Assembly (NCBI RefSeq): GCF_023238625.1
Contig: NZ_CP096670.1
Span: forward strand, 3,018,501 to 3,082,500
Direction: 5' to 3'
Source: Agarivorans sp. TSD2052
GTDB lineage: Bacteria; Pseudomonadota; Gammaproteobacteria; Enterobacterales; Celerinatantimonadaceae
DNA length: 64,000 nucleotides
Shown here in pieces: positions 53,514-60,629 of this stretch. The stretch's first letter is position 1. The number at the start of each line of letters is the position of its first letter. A program made the translations under genes and the position numbers. Below the pieces are notes generated by a model. It was not told the origin of the DNA. It saw only the letters and a list, made by a program, of their open reading frames with translations, and searched no databases.

Positions 53514-54122
53514 TTACCATACTTTCCACCAAGTTTTTTCAAAATTGGCCTCGGGATTTTTATCAAACTCAATAGCTTGAGATACCGCACCTGAAATAAA
53601 TGATTCAAGGCTATGCCAGCGGCCGACTTCTTTACCCTTTTTAAGCATAGCGACATACTCACCTTCAGGTGTTATGAAATAATTTACGTTTTCGTTTTGA
53701 CTCCAATGCGCAGAGCCAAAACAAAAATAGCCGTTTTTACCAATGGAAGCATGCTTAGTATGATTACATAGGTCTAAACAACTATTCTTTGGGGTTCTAT
53801 CTATCGTGGGCGGAGCTTCGAGCATAGATTTTGACAAGCCACAAACTCTCAAGCCAAGAACTTCGAACCCATTAGCGATAGATAAGAGCTCCTTAATCGA
53901 TGAAGGGATTTCAATTTCGTTGATTTGCTCATACCTTGCAATAGAATGCCTACTTATTGGCAGCCAAATTATCGCCTTGTAATACAACGGAGCAACTGAA
54001 GTATCATTACCTATAAGCAACGCACCATCCTCTTCTTTAGAGGAGTACTTCCCCAACAGCCCCATGGCGTATTCTTTAAACGCCATAAAGCTATTTGGCA
54101 ATGATTCTAGTTTATCCTTCAT
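53514..54122 (-). CDS. SMI1/KNR4 (SUKH) family cassette protein
   Basis: 202 residues. The SUKH-type block is INEIEIPSSIKELLSIANGF, with a later YFCFGSAHWSQNENVNYFIT and GEVGRWHSLESFISG-type ending. SUKH proteins often act as immunity proteins to secreted toxins, but many are free-standing. It is a cassette gene between attC site 4 and a disrupted site; no toxin gene is adjacent. Immunity function is therefore only a family-based suggestion. Confidence 0.7.
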   Translation of the reverse strand: MKDKLESLPNSFMAFKEYAMGLLGKYSSKEEDGALLIGNDTSVAPLYYKAIIWLPISRHSIARYEQINEIEIPSSIKELLSIANGFEVLGLRVCGLSKSMLEAPPTIDRTPKNSCLDLCNHTKHASIGKNGYFCFGSAHWSQNENVNYFITPEGEYVAMLKKGKEVGRWHSLESFISGAVSQAIEFDKNPEANFEKTWWKVW

Positions 54123-54134
54123 ATCTCTACCGAA

Positions 54135-54153
54135 ATGTAACGCCTTGCTCTAG
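54135..54153 (-). other. Left half of interrupted attC site 5
   Basis: Core ATGTAAC at 54135-54141, then CGCCTTGCTC. Its complement GTTACAT at 53504-53510 marks the start of the cassette to the left. The right half, ending GTTAACT at 54847-54853, lies on the other side of the IS10-like segment. Confidence 0.55.
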
Positions 54154-54826
54154 CGAATCCCCTCATAACCCTTTGGGATTCATATAAGTAGACGCGCCCC
54201 CCGTTGTTTAATCTAATTAATTTCGCCAAAAACAAATTCTATCAAACCTGCACGGAGACAGTCGGGATGCGCGAAATACAAATTCTACACCAAATGCTTA
54301 TTGAGCTGTGCCCTAATATTCACAAAAAACGCCTTAACTCTCTGATGGTTGCCACTACATCACTCTTGGATGGCGACAAATTATCTCTCACTGAACTCGG
54401 GCGCAATATAACCAGCAGGGTCTCACCTAAACACTGCATTAAACGCATGGACCGTTTGCTCGGTAATCATCATTTAAATCGTGAGCGTTTAGCGATATAC
54501 CAATGGCATGCTCGGCAGATTTGCGGCGCTAATCCCATGCCTGTGGTGCTGGTAGATTGGGCGGATGTGCGTGAGCAATTACGCATGATGACCTTGCGTG
54601 CATCTATCTCAATAAAAGGCCGTTCCATTTCCTTGTATGAACGCACCTTCGAGTTCAAAGATTACAATGCACCACGTAGTCATAATCAGTTCTTATCTGA
54701 GCTAGCCAGTGTGTTACCAACAGGCTGTACACCGCTCATTGTCACGGATCCTGGATATAGAAACACTTGGTTTAGAGAAGTCGCCTCTTATGGCTGGTAT
54801 TGGTTGGGTAGGTTACGGTGAGGTCA
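54153..54826 (+). mobile_element. Truncated IS10-like (IS4 family) element within an attC site
   Basis: The segment starts near GCGAATCCCCTCATAACCC, similar to the terminal repeat of IS10 (CTGATGAATCCCCT). It carries the first half of an IS10-type transposase and ends abruptly. There is no right terminal repeat. CGAATCC occurs at both flanks (54154 region and 54827 region), which may be a target duplication or chance. Confidence 0.65.
54267..54821 (+). pseudogene. IS10-like transposase, 3' truncated
   Basis: 184 residues from the family start MREIQILHQMLIELCPN, matching Tn10 transposase (MCELDILHDSLYQFCPE as I recall). Further blocks: ISRVSPKHCIKRMDRLLGNH, MPVVLVDWADVREQ (first catalytic Asp region) and TDPGYRNTWF (second). 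The full transposase is about 400 residues, so the C-terminal half with the catalytic Glu is absent. The protein is therefore inactive. It lies within a cassette array and reads against the cassette genes. Confidence 0.85.
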
Positions 54827-54853
54827 CGAATCCGCAACCCGTACTTGTTAACT
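54827..54853 (-). other. Right half of interrupted attC site 5
   Basis: GCAACCCGTACTT then core GTTAACT (54847-54853). The CAGTTA-type complement at the other end of the cassette is found at 55294-55299. Confidence 0.5.
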
Positions 54854-55273
54854 GTGGGCAAAGCACTCTTTGTATATTGCCTCATTCCACTCACGACCAA
54901 AACCACTTGTTCCAACTAGTGCTTTAGAAAAGCTCTTAGGTTCATTTGCGACAATCATCGCTACTGCCTCTCCTAAGAACATTACAGCAACTGAATCTCC
55001 ACTAGGTGCCCAATTGAGTTCAAACTGATCGCTAGAAGTAATACGTATGACCGAATTAGGGGACGCAAACTTATTTATAAGGGTTGGCGGTTTACCTGAT
55101 TCGATTTCTGTGCGATCAAGCACTTCGTTTGGTTGAATTGAGGAGAAAACAAAAGCATCTCTTTCTATTCCTTTACTACTACACAGATATAGCCAAGTGC
55201 TTTTATCTGACTGTTCAATCAAAGCAGTCTTTCCAGAAATCTCATGTGTAGTTTCAATTAGGATACTTTCCAA
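54848..55273 (-). CDS. Cassette-borne hypothetical protein
   Basis: 141 residues, soluble, Ser/Glu-rich, no signal peptide. Blocks such as SDQFELNWAPSGDSVAVMFL and EAVAMIVANEPKSFSKALVG suggest a beta-rich protein. Not recognised. The stop codon TAA lies in the attC core GTTAACT. It is bounded by the IS10-like and IS110-like remnants. Confidence 0.6.
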   Translation of the reverse strand: MESILIETTHEISGKTALIEQSDKSTWLYLCSSKGIERDAFVFSSIQPNEVLDRTEIESGKPPTLINKFASPNSVIRITSSDQFELNWAPSGDSVAVMFLGEAVAMIVANEPKSFSKALVGTSGFGREWNEAIYKECFAHS

Positions 55274-55293
55274 TGCTTAATCCAGTAATAATG

Positions 55294-55299
55294 CAGTTA
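55294..55299 (-). other. attC left core box of site 6, cut after CAGTTA
   Basis: CAGTTA (complement of the core at 54847) is followed by GACATAATG rather than ACGC, so the attC seems to be interrupted exactly at this position, where an IS110-like sequence begins. Confidence 0.45.
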
Positions 55300-55660
55300 G
55301 ACATAATGATCCCCAGGTGAAAGTGTCGACCTCCTGCGTTTACCGTGGGTTAGTCACACTAAAGCCACACTGTTAGATGCAAAGTCATAACAGAACAGGA
55401 GATAAACATGTCTACATCTAGCACGTTTTTCATAGGACTAGACGTTCACAAAAAGACTACCGATGTCGCTTATTGTGTTGATAATTAGAGAGATGAGCCA
55501 GATTTTCATGGCACTATCCTCATCCATATTCGTTTATCAACAAACTTATCAAAAAATACAAAGGCTTGGCTAGTCGTCTTTGTGTGGTTTATGACGCTGG
55601 GCTTTTTACATTGGGCTGATGTTGCTGCAAAACTTATCGCGCTCCAAGCCGACAACAATA
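55300..55660 (+). mobile_element. IS110-family remnant
   Basis: Only the start of an IS110-type transposase is left, plus about 100 bases of upstream element sequence. The insertion point coincides with an attC core box, an arrangement known from attC-targeting IS110/IS1111 elements. Borders are approximate. Confidence 0.55.
55408..55660 (+). pseudogene. IS110-family transposase fragment, stop and frameshift
   Basis: The start MSTSSTFFIGLDVHKKTTD has the typical IS110 GLDVHK motif. A TAG stop (55486-55488) follows after 26 codons. The frame then continues as DEPDFHGTI and, one frame over, FINKLIKKYKGLASRLCVVY then DAG, which match the LIRKL...FVYEAG region of the family. The later part is lost. 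RBS AACAGGAGATAAAC is intact. Confidence 0.75.
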
Positions 55661-55673
55661 ACAATATCGCTAC

Positions 55674-55775
55674 TCAGCTATGCCCTTGTAGCCAACACCC
55701 ATGCACTGCACAGGCCTTAGCCGAACGAGCTAGCCGGAAGGCGAACAGTATAAGGATAATGACAGGGCTTAACAT
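55674..55775 (-). CDS. Possible small membrane cassette ORF (truncated?)
   Basis: 33 residues, MLSPVIILILFAFRLARSAK followed by a Cys- and His-containing tail. It is in the direction of the cassette genes, ahead of an attC-like box. A hydrophobic N-terminus is all that is seen, and it may be the 5' end of a cassette gene cut by the IS remnant. Low confidence. Confidence 0.25.
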   Translation of the reverse strand: MLSPVIILILFAFRLARSAKACAVHGCWLQGHS

Positions 55776-55829
55776 GAGGATGAAAACACACAAAAAATAA
55801 CCACTTAGCACTACGCCAGACGGGTAAGG

Positions 55830-55995
55830 GCTTAACGCCATTCACCCCGTCTTAGCCAAACCCGCCTTGCGAAAACTAACAAGGCCTTGGCCCCGCCAAC
55901 ATCAACACCGTTATTTACTATAGAAGGGAGCATCGGGCTTGTTCAACACCCGAATAAGGTGCCGGCTGCGCGACACCTATTTTTATTTGTTAGGT
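55830..55995 (-). other. attC-like site 7
   Basis: Left core GCTTAAC (55830-55836), right core GTTAGGT (55989-55995). At 166 bases it is longer than most attC sites and the internal symmetry is weak, apart from a GGTG...CACC hairpin at about 55958. The right core matches ACCTAAC at 56638. Confidence 0.5.
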
Positions 55996-55997
55996 CT

Positions 55998-56618
55998 TTA
56001 TTTAAGTTCAAGTTGATTCATAAACTCACTTATTTGTGAATCGACATTTACAGTTTCAGGGTACGTAATTCGATATTTATATAGTGACTCACCAACTTGA
56101 AACAGATACAAGGAAGAGCGTAAATCCATAAACTCGCCAGCAAACCGTTCAGAATATTTAAACTCAGCAACCATACCTGGAGGCTGTAAGTTGTCTTGTG
56201 ACAAGTCAAATGGACCTTCAGACGTTAATTCAGCATTACTTTTGTTCTTTAGGATATAGTTTTTTGTGCCATTAAACCTGTTCATAAACAGTTGAAATCT
56301 CATACCCTCGACAACGTCATCTGGTGAACCAATTGAAATAAAGTCTGGTGCAGGGTAGCTATAAACAGTTAGTGCGACAGGTGTTGTATCTGAAAAGTAA
56401 TTGTAAGCAACACCAATATCAGTTCCAGTTTTATTATATTGAGTTACAGAAACAAGTTTAAAGCCAGCCAGAATTTCAGGGTACTCCGTGGAAGTAACAC
56501 TATGAACATAAGTTCCTTTTGTCTCGATAGCTTGAGGCCTAAAACTTGAGTCTTGAGTATTTGCGCAACTGATTAGCAAAAAGCTTGTTAAAACTATTAT
56601 AAATTTATACATGTACAT
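55998..56618 (-). CDS. Cassette-borne lipoprotein
   Basis: 206 residues with a lipoprotein signal (lipobox LLISCA, about Cys18). The mature part (FKLVSVTQYNKTGTDIGVAY, VALTVYSYPAPDFISIG) is not recognised and is likely a periplasmic beta-rich domain. It is bounded by matching attC cores GTTAGGT and ACCTAAC, so the cassette limits are well defined. No family assigned. Confidence 0.65.
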   Translation of the reverse strand: MYMYKFIIVLTSFLLISCANTQDSSFRPQAIETKGTYVHSVTSTEYPEILAGFKLVSVTQYNKTGTDIGVAYNYFSDTTPVALTVYSYPAPDFISIGSPDDVVEGMRFQLFMNRFNGTKNYILKNKSNAELTSEGPFDLSQDNLQPPGMVAEFKYSERFAGEFMDLRSSLYLFQVGESLYKYRITYPETVNVDSQISEFMNQLELK

Positions 56619-56637
56619 CCTTGTTGGTAACAGTGAG

Positions 56638-56644
56638 ACCTAAC
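56638..56644 (-). other. attC core box (junction) of site 8
   Basis: ACCTAAC, the complement of GTTAGGT at 55989. To its right the usual attC hairpin is missing, and the GTTAAAT box expected for the next cassette is not present, so this attC appears to have been lost. Confidence 0.5.
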
Positions 56645-56914
56645 GCCACAATTTGGACAAACACCGGAACTTTTTGGATAAAAATATGACTCGCCCCCCT
56701 TAGGACACAGAACGGGTTCGCCCATAGGCTTATAAGGCTCAAAACCCATTCTCAAATGATAAATTGCATGTGCCTCTTCGGGAGTACACGCTGTGAACTT
56801 GTGTAATAACTTTGCATCCCTACCGAGCAGTTCTTTATCCTGTTACCACTTGATTCCTTCAACTGTAGATAGTGTCACTGACTCTGAATCAACCCAAACG
56901 TCATATTCCTTCAT
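56645..56914 (-). pseudogene. Cassette gene broken by an in-frame TAA
   Basis: Reading from the ATG at 56914, 23 codons (MKEYDVWVDSESVTLSTVEG, then IKW) lead to TAA at 56843-56845. The same frame then continues open with QDKELLGRDAKLLHKFTACT, a central PEEAHAIYHLRMGFEP, and a zinc-ribbon-like SSGVCPNCG near the attC junction. A CAA to TAA change would explain the break. The fused reading frame runs on into the next cassette because its own attC is missing. Probably inactive. Confidence 0.65.
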
Positions 56915-56933
56915 ACTTTCGGATTCCTGTGAC

Positions 56934-56983
56934 ATTTAACGCCTCAAGCATCGCTGGCGTTCTGCTGACTTGACTTGTTAGCC
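56934..56983 (-). other. attC site 9
   Basis: Left core ATTTAAC (56934-56940), right core GTTAGCC (56977-56983), 50 bases with arms CTCAAG / CTTGAC-like. The stop of the next cassette gene lies within it. Confidence 0.75.
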
Positions 56984-57747
56984 CTTTCGAACAGTGATTT
57001 TCGACATAGCCAAAACACTATAGCTCCTAGTGGGACTGAAGCAGACAAAACCCACGGTGCTGCTAGGCCGCTAGCTATTGCAGATGCACCGAACAACTGA
57101 ACACTTACTAATTGAAAAGCATACGCGCCATTTGTCCAATGAACCTCTATTGCGCCAAACCCTAGTAGAATAAAGATAACCCATAACCACTTTTTTCGTT
57201 CAATAGGCGTACGCATACATACAATTAGAGTGAATAAAATAAAGAGCGGTACTAAAACAGCTGCACACAGCACAAAATACTGCATTCCTGACTTTGAAGA
57301 CAAACCAAAAGCGTTGAGCTCTTTTTGAGATGTTTCAGTTTGGTATACGTTTAGGCCTATAACTTGATAACCGCTATCAGTTTTCTTCAGTGCAGTATTG
57401 GCGAGATTCCAACCGCTCTCGAACTTATATTCGAATGTGAAGTTACCTTGCCATTGCCCCTTAAACACATTGACCTGCGAACCAATTATTTTTACTGACA
57501 ATGGTTCACCTTGCCTGAAATATCCCGCTATTTCCTCTAGTAGCTCATCGGTAACTTGAGCTTCTAGTTCTGGACTCAAGATGCTTTTGACGTACGTAAA
57601 GTCTCTACCTCGTAATTTCGATAAGTAATCTTCAGCAAAGCTGGACTCTTCTTTTGGGATAAACCTTTCACTCAATTCCTCTTGGCTGCAAGAAGAAAGG
57701 AAAAGCGTAAGGACTATCGAAATGATTACTATGTTTAGATTGTGCAT
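56944..57747 (-). CDS. Cassette-borne lipoprotein with membrane segments
   Basis: 267 residues with a lipobox LSSCS (about Cys20), an N-terminal soluble part of about 150 residues (FAEDYLSKLRGRDFTYVKSI, GNFTFEYKFESGWNLANTAL) and three hydrophobic segments at 160-250 (YFVLCAAVLVPLFILFTLIV, WLWVIFILLGFGAIEVHW, SASVPLGAIVFWLC). Not recognised. The stop codon lies inside attC 9, as in several neighbours. Confidence 0.6.
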   Translation of the reverse strand: MHNLNIVIISIVLTLFLSSCSQEELSERFIPKEESSFAEDYLSKLRGRDFTYVKSILSPELEAQVTDELLEEIAGYFRQGEPLSVKIIGSQVNVFKGQWQGNFTFEYKFESGWNLANTALKKTDSGYQVIGLNVYQTETSQKELNAFGLSSKSGMQYFVLCAAVLVPLFILFTLIVCMRTPIERKKWLWVIFILLGFGAIEVHWTNGAYAFQLVSVQLFGASAIASGLAAPWVLSASVPLGAIVFWLCRKSLFERANKSSQQNASDA

Positions 57748-57761
57748 GGTTTCCTTCTGAG

Positions 57762-57855
57762 GGCTAACGCCGTAAGCACGGGCAATGGCCAGCGGCTCCG
57801 CCGCGTCGTGGCACCAGTCCCCGCGAGGAGTACTTGATTAATTTGTTTGTTAGAG
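57762..57855 (-). other. attC site 10
   Basis: Left core GGCTAAC (57762-57768), right core GTTAGAG (57849-57855), 94 bases with a GC-rich internal hairpin. The right core is complementary to CTCTAAC at 58154-58160. Confidence 0.85.
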
Positions 57856-57864
57856 CTCAACAAG

Positions 57865-58140
57865 CTAAGATTCGCCTTCGAACTCTGATGTAAGGCTATT
57901 GGCAAATTCAATTGCATCTTCGACGGACTCGCCCTCATGGCACGATGTAAGAATGTAGCGACGTTCATCAGAACCGTCACCAACAACCAATTCGTCAATG
58001 ATGTCTTCGACTAGTGAACAATCCTTACCAACAACACCGACAAAGGAGACACCACGTGCTATGAAGTCTTCCACCATGCCATCCAGCTCTTGCTTGTAGC
58101 CATTTGGGCAGTGCAGCACGATTTTCTTTTTGTATTGCAT
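57865..58140 (-). CDS. Cassette-borne small cytoplasmic protein
   Basis: 91 residues, acidic, no signal. The pattern KKKIVLHCPNGYKQELDGMV, then VSFVGVVGKDCSLVEDIIDE and RRYILTSCHEGESVEDAIEF, suggests an alternating alpha/beta fold. Similar short proteins occur in Vibrio-type cassettes, but I know no function. It fills its cassette almost completely. Confidence 0.65.
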   Translation of the reverse strand: MQYKKKIVLHCPNGYKQELDGMVEDFIARGVSFVGVVGKDCSLVEDIIDELVVGDGSDERRYILTSCHEGESVEDAIEFANSLTSEFEGES

Positions 58141-58153
58141 AGGGTTAATTGAG

Positions 58154-58225
58154 CTCTAACGCCCGCAGCTGCGGATGACTTGGAGCGCAGCGGAAAGGTG
58201 TTCCGACAGCCTGCGCTTGTTACAT
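58154..58225 (-). other. attC site 11
   Basis: Left core CTCTAAC (58154-58160), right core GTTACAT (58219-58225), 72 bases, arms AACGCCCGCAG and CTGCGCTTGTT. Right core complementary to ATGTAAC at 58647. Confidence 0.85.
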
Positions 58226-58235
58226 GTTTTTGGTT

Positions 58236-58637
58236 TCATAGATCCCATAGCGAGTTAAATCCATTTTCCTTGATGCTTTTCAGAGTATTATTGTCTACAT
58301 GATGGTGCGGAATAAGACCCATATAGTTTTTCCCTGGCATTTTGGGCATGAAATCCTCACTTACGCGATATAAGTTCGTATAACACCATTCTTCGTCACG
58401 TTTATGCATTTCTTGCGTAAAGTCTGCCATTAGCTCCTTTGCGCTTTCCTCTGAATGATATGAAAACCCCTCGTGGTCCTCCGAGATATAAAGAGGGTAA
58501 CTCAGTGGGACGTCTTCAAATTTAAGTTTCGAAAGTTCCCCCTCAGAAATCTTCTGTCGGAAGTCATTCGCATGAGACTCCACCGCAAAGATACCTGCGA
58601 CAAACTCTCTAAAGTCTTTTGAAATGATGATGTACAT
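58236..58637 (-). CDS. Cassette-borne hypothetical protein
   Basis: 133 residues from the ATG at 58637, which lies just inside the cassette start; a longer frame reaches back over the attC and is not likely. Start MYIIISKDFREFVAGIFAVE, then LYISEDHEGFSYHSEESAKE and the end NYMGLIPHHHVDNNTLKSIK. Soluble and not recognised. The His-rich end is an oddity. Confidence 0.65.
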   Translation of the reverse strand: MYIIISKDFREFVAGIFAVESHANDFRQKISEGELSKLKFEDVPLSYPLYISEDHEGFSYHSEESAKELMADFTQEMHKRDEEWCYTNLYRVSEDFMPKMPGKNYMGLIPHHHVDNNTLKSIKENGFNSLWDL

Positions 58638-58646
58638 TCTTAGTCC

Positions 58647-58782
58647 ATGTAACGCCCGCGTAAGAGGCAGCAAAATTTAGCGGTGGTTTGTTAAACTTGG
58701 GCGGAGCACCAAACTAACCGCCGCGTAGTTTTGATGTCCCAGCCCCCGCTTTTCAGGGGGCGACTTGATGTGATTGTTATAT
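58647..58782 (-). other. attC site 12
   Basis: Left core ATGTAAC (58647-58653), right core GTTATAT (58776-58782), 136 bases with arms GGCGGAGC/CGCC-type and CCCCCGC/GGGGGCG. Its size is close to the Vibrio repeat type. Right core complementary to ATATAAC at 59166. Confidence 0.85.
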
Positions 58783-58998
58783 GGCTCTGACTATACGCAC
58801 AAGCCAAACGACACATGCAACGAACAAAAACACCTGAGCAAAACTTACTCCACCGAGCAACAACCAGTAACTCCAGTTGATTACACCCTCACAGTGGATT
58901 TCACACTGAGAGTTGTGTTGCCACGAAATATACATGACGACAAATGCCGCAATAAAACCAAGAGTGCACCCAACAATCACCCAAGCTTTCTTTAACAT
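58777..58998 (-). CDS. Cassette-borne small membrane protein
   Basis: 73 residues with two hydrophobic segments (AWVIVGCTLGFIAAFVVMYI and YWLLLGGVSFAQVFLFVACV) and a Cys-pair between them (CEIHCEG). Inner-membrane protein with unknown role. Its ATG overlaps the stop region of the upstream lipopeptide gene, so the two are coupled. Stop TAA lies in the attC core GTTATAT. Confidence 0.6.
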   Translation of the reverse strand: MLKKAWVIVGCTLGFIAAFVVMYISWQHNSQCEIHCEGVINWSYWLLLGGVSFAQVFLFVACVVWLVRIVRAI

Positions 58999-59150
58999 TG
59001 GTGATATTCCTTGAATTTATGGCTTTTCTCATAGTCACACTCGCACTTGTCATAGTTAAAACTGCCACCTTGATCCAAACAACGATCATTTTTTAACTCT
59101 GTACACGAGCAAGTCATTACCGAAATCATTAGTAGCACTGTGACTTTCAT
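58992..59150 (-). CDS. Cassette-borne small Cys-rich lipoprotein
   Basis: 52 residues, MKVTVLLMISVMTCSCTELK then a short Cys-rich tail (DRCLDQGGSFNYDKCECDYE), with RBS CAGGAGAG upstream. Two adjacent Cys (CSC) make a lipobox likely. The four tail Cys could bind metal or form disulphides. It overlaps the membrane-protein gene and shares its cassette. Confidence 0.6.
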   Translation of the reverse strand: MKVTVLLMISVMTCSCTELKNDRCLDQGGSFNYDKCECDYEKSHKFKEYHQC

Positions 59151-59597
59151 TGACTCTCCTGAGCCATATAACGCTAAGTAGGAAGCACGTGCTTCCTATC
59201 CCATTCAATGAGCACGCTTCCTATCATAGAAAGTGTGACCTAGCGCAAAGTCGCCAGTCTGGCGATGCTCTCTCTTTAACTTATTGTCTACTTTGAGGTT
59301 TTCTTTTAATTTTATCAATAGTCAGTGTTCAAATTTTGTAGACCTTTTTGACACAAGTAGCTTGAGAAATGTTGGGTCTGTAGATAATCACAGTGAAAAA
59401 GTGTGCAGCCCTAAACGTTCAGTTTTCCGCATGTATGGCAGAAGCACTGAGTAAAACGATTAGCTTTGCTAAGGGTGATGGCGGGTGTTTAAGCTGTTAT
59501 TAAACTACATGCCAAGCAAACAATGGGACAAAATGTGTTTGAGCAGAGAAGCCAGTGCTGCTTAGCTCTGCGCCGTACATTTACATTTTTGAAAAAA
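59151..59597. other. Right end of the cassette array, no integrase
   Basis: Starts with attC core ATATAAC (59166-59172), then a 20-bp palindrome (59179-59198) and no matching right core. No integrase gene, attI or other gene is recognisable between here and the opp operon. Confidence 0.5.
59179..59198. repeat. Perfect 20-bp palindrome next to the last cassette
   Basis: TAGGAAGCACGTGCTTCCTA, a perfect palindrome; CGCTTCCTATC recurs 15 bases further. It could be the remains of an attC hairpin. Confidence 0.6.
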
Positions 59598-59619
59598 AAG
59601 CCAGACGATTGTCTGGCTT
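59598..59619 (-). terminator. Terminator of the opp operon
   Basis: AAGCCAGAC-GATT-GTCTGGCTT, a perfect 9-bp stem with a T run after it on the minus strand, 20 bases beyond the oppF stop. Confidence 0.9.
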
Positions 59620-59638
59620 GTTAGTGGGCAAAAAACTC

Positions 59639-60628
59639 TTACACCGAAGTGTGTATACAACTTACCGCGTGCTCGTCTGAACCTTCTAGCTGCGGTTTCA
59701 CATTGGCACATTGCTCGGTAGCCATTGGACAGCGGGTGCGAAATACACAGCCCGACGGCGGGCTAATTGGCGAGGGTAAATCACCTTCTAGCAGCTGAAT
59801 GGTTTTATTGCGTTCTAGATCGGGGTCTGGCACCGGTACAGCAGACATCAGCGCTTTGGTGTAGGGGTGAGTCGGGTTTTCGAATAACGCCTTCGAGGTC
59901 GCCAACTCAACCGAATTACCTAAGTACATTACCAATACACGATCAGAAATGTGCTTAACTACCGATAAGTCATGGGCAATAAAAATAAGGCTTAGCCCCA
60001 TTTCTGCTTGTAGCTCTTTAAGCAAGTTAACCACTTGTGCCTGAATAGATACATCTAAAGCCGATACTGGCTCATCACAAATGATCATTTTTGGCTTAAG
60101 TATTAACGCGCGAGCAATACCAATACGCTGACACTGGCCACCAGAGAACTCGTGCGGGTAACGGTTGATAACGTTAGGCAGTAAACCTACCTTGGTCATC
60201 ATTTCTTTTACCTGCTGCTTTACCTCGGCTTTACTCAGCTTGGGGTAAAAGGTTTCTAGCGGCTCGGCAATAATATCGCCAATGGTCATACGTGGGTTAA
60301 GTGAGGCCAAAGGATCTTGAAAGATCATCTGGATTTGTTTGCGCTTCTCACGTAACTCTTTGTGTGGCAGCTTGGTTAGGTCTTGGCCTAGCCATACTAC
60401 TTTACCGGCTTCAGCTGGCACTAAGCCAATGACTGCACGAGCAAAGGTAGATTTACCACAACCAGACTCACCCACTACGCCCAAGGTTTCTCCTTGGTAT
60501 AGCTTTAGCGAGACACCGTCAACCGCCTTTAGCGTGGCGGCGGGTGTCCATGGTAAAGACTTGGCGTTTTTAATTTTGAAGTAAACTTTTAGGTCTACCA
60601 CGTCGAGTAATAATGGTTTGTCATTCAT
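59639..60628 (-). CDS. oppF: Oligopeptide ABC transporter ATP-binding protein OppF
   Basis: 329 residues from the ATG at 60628, with GGGAGGTC upstream; an extended frame to 60727 overlaps oppD and is unlikely. Walker A GESGCGKSTFARAV, signature FSGGQCQRIGIARAL, Walker B MIICDEPVSALDVS and a switch His in IAHDL. The C-terminal oligo_HPY region has the peptide-transporter cysteines (CVFRTRCPMATEQCANV), which in this family can hold an Fe-S cluster. It is the last gene of oppABCDF. Confidence 0.95.
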   Translation of the reverse strand: MNDKPLLLDVVDLKVYFKIKNAKSLPWTPAATLKAVDGVSLKLYQGETLGVVGESGCGKSTFARAVIGLVPAEAGKVVWLGQDLTKLPHKELREKRKQIQMIFQDPLASLNPRMTIGDIIAEPLETFYPKLSKAEVKQQVKEMMTKVGLLPNVINRYPHEFSGGQCQRIGIARALILKPKMIICDEPVSALDVSIQAQVVNLLKELQAEMGLSLIFIAHDLSVVKHISDRVLVMYLGNSVELATSKALFENPTHPYTKALMSAVPVPDPDLERNKTIQLLEGDLPSPISPPSGCVFRTRCPMATEQCANVKPQLEGSDEHAVSCIHTSV

Positions 60629-60629
60629 A

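Noticed and set aside
55582-55800. Plus-strand frame of 72 codons after the IS110 fragment
   Set aside because: Its first part is an out-of-frame reading of the IS110 transposase relic, and the rest has no family features.
59200-59597. Search for an integrase gene next to the right end of the cassette array
   Set aside because: Both strands were read; no tyrosine-recombinase motifs or open frame of useful length are present.
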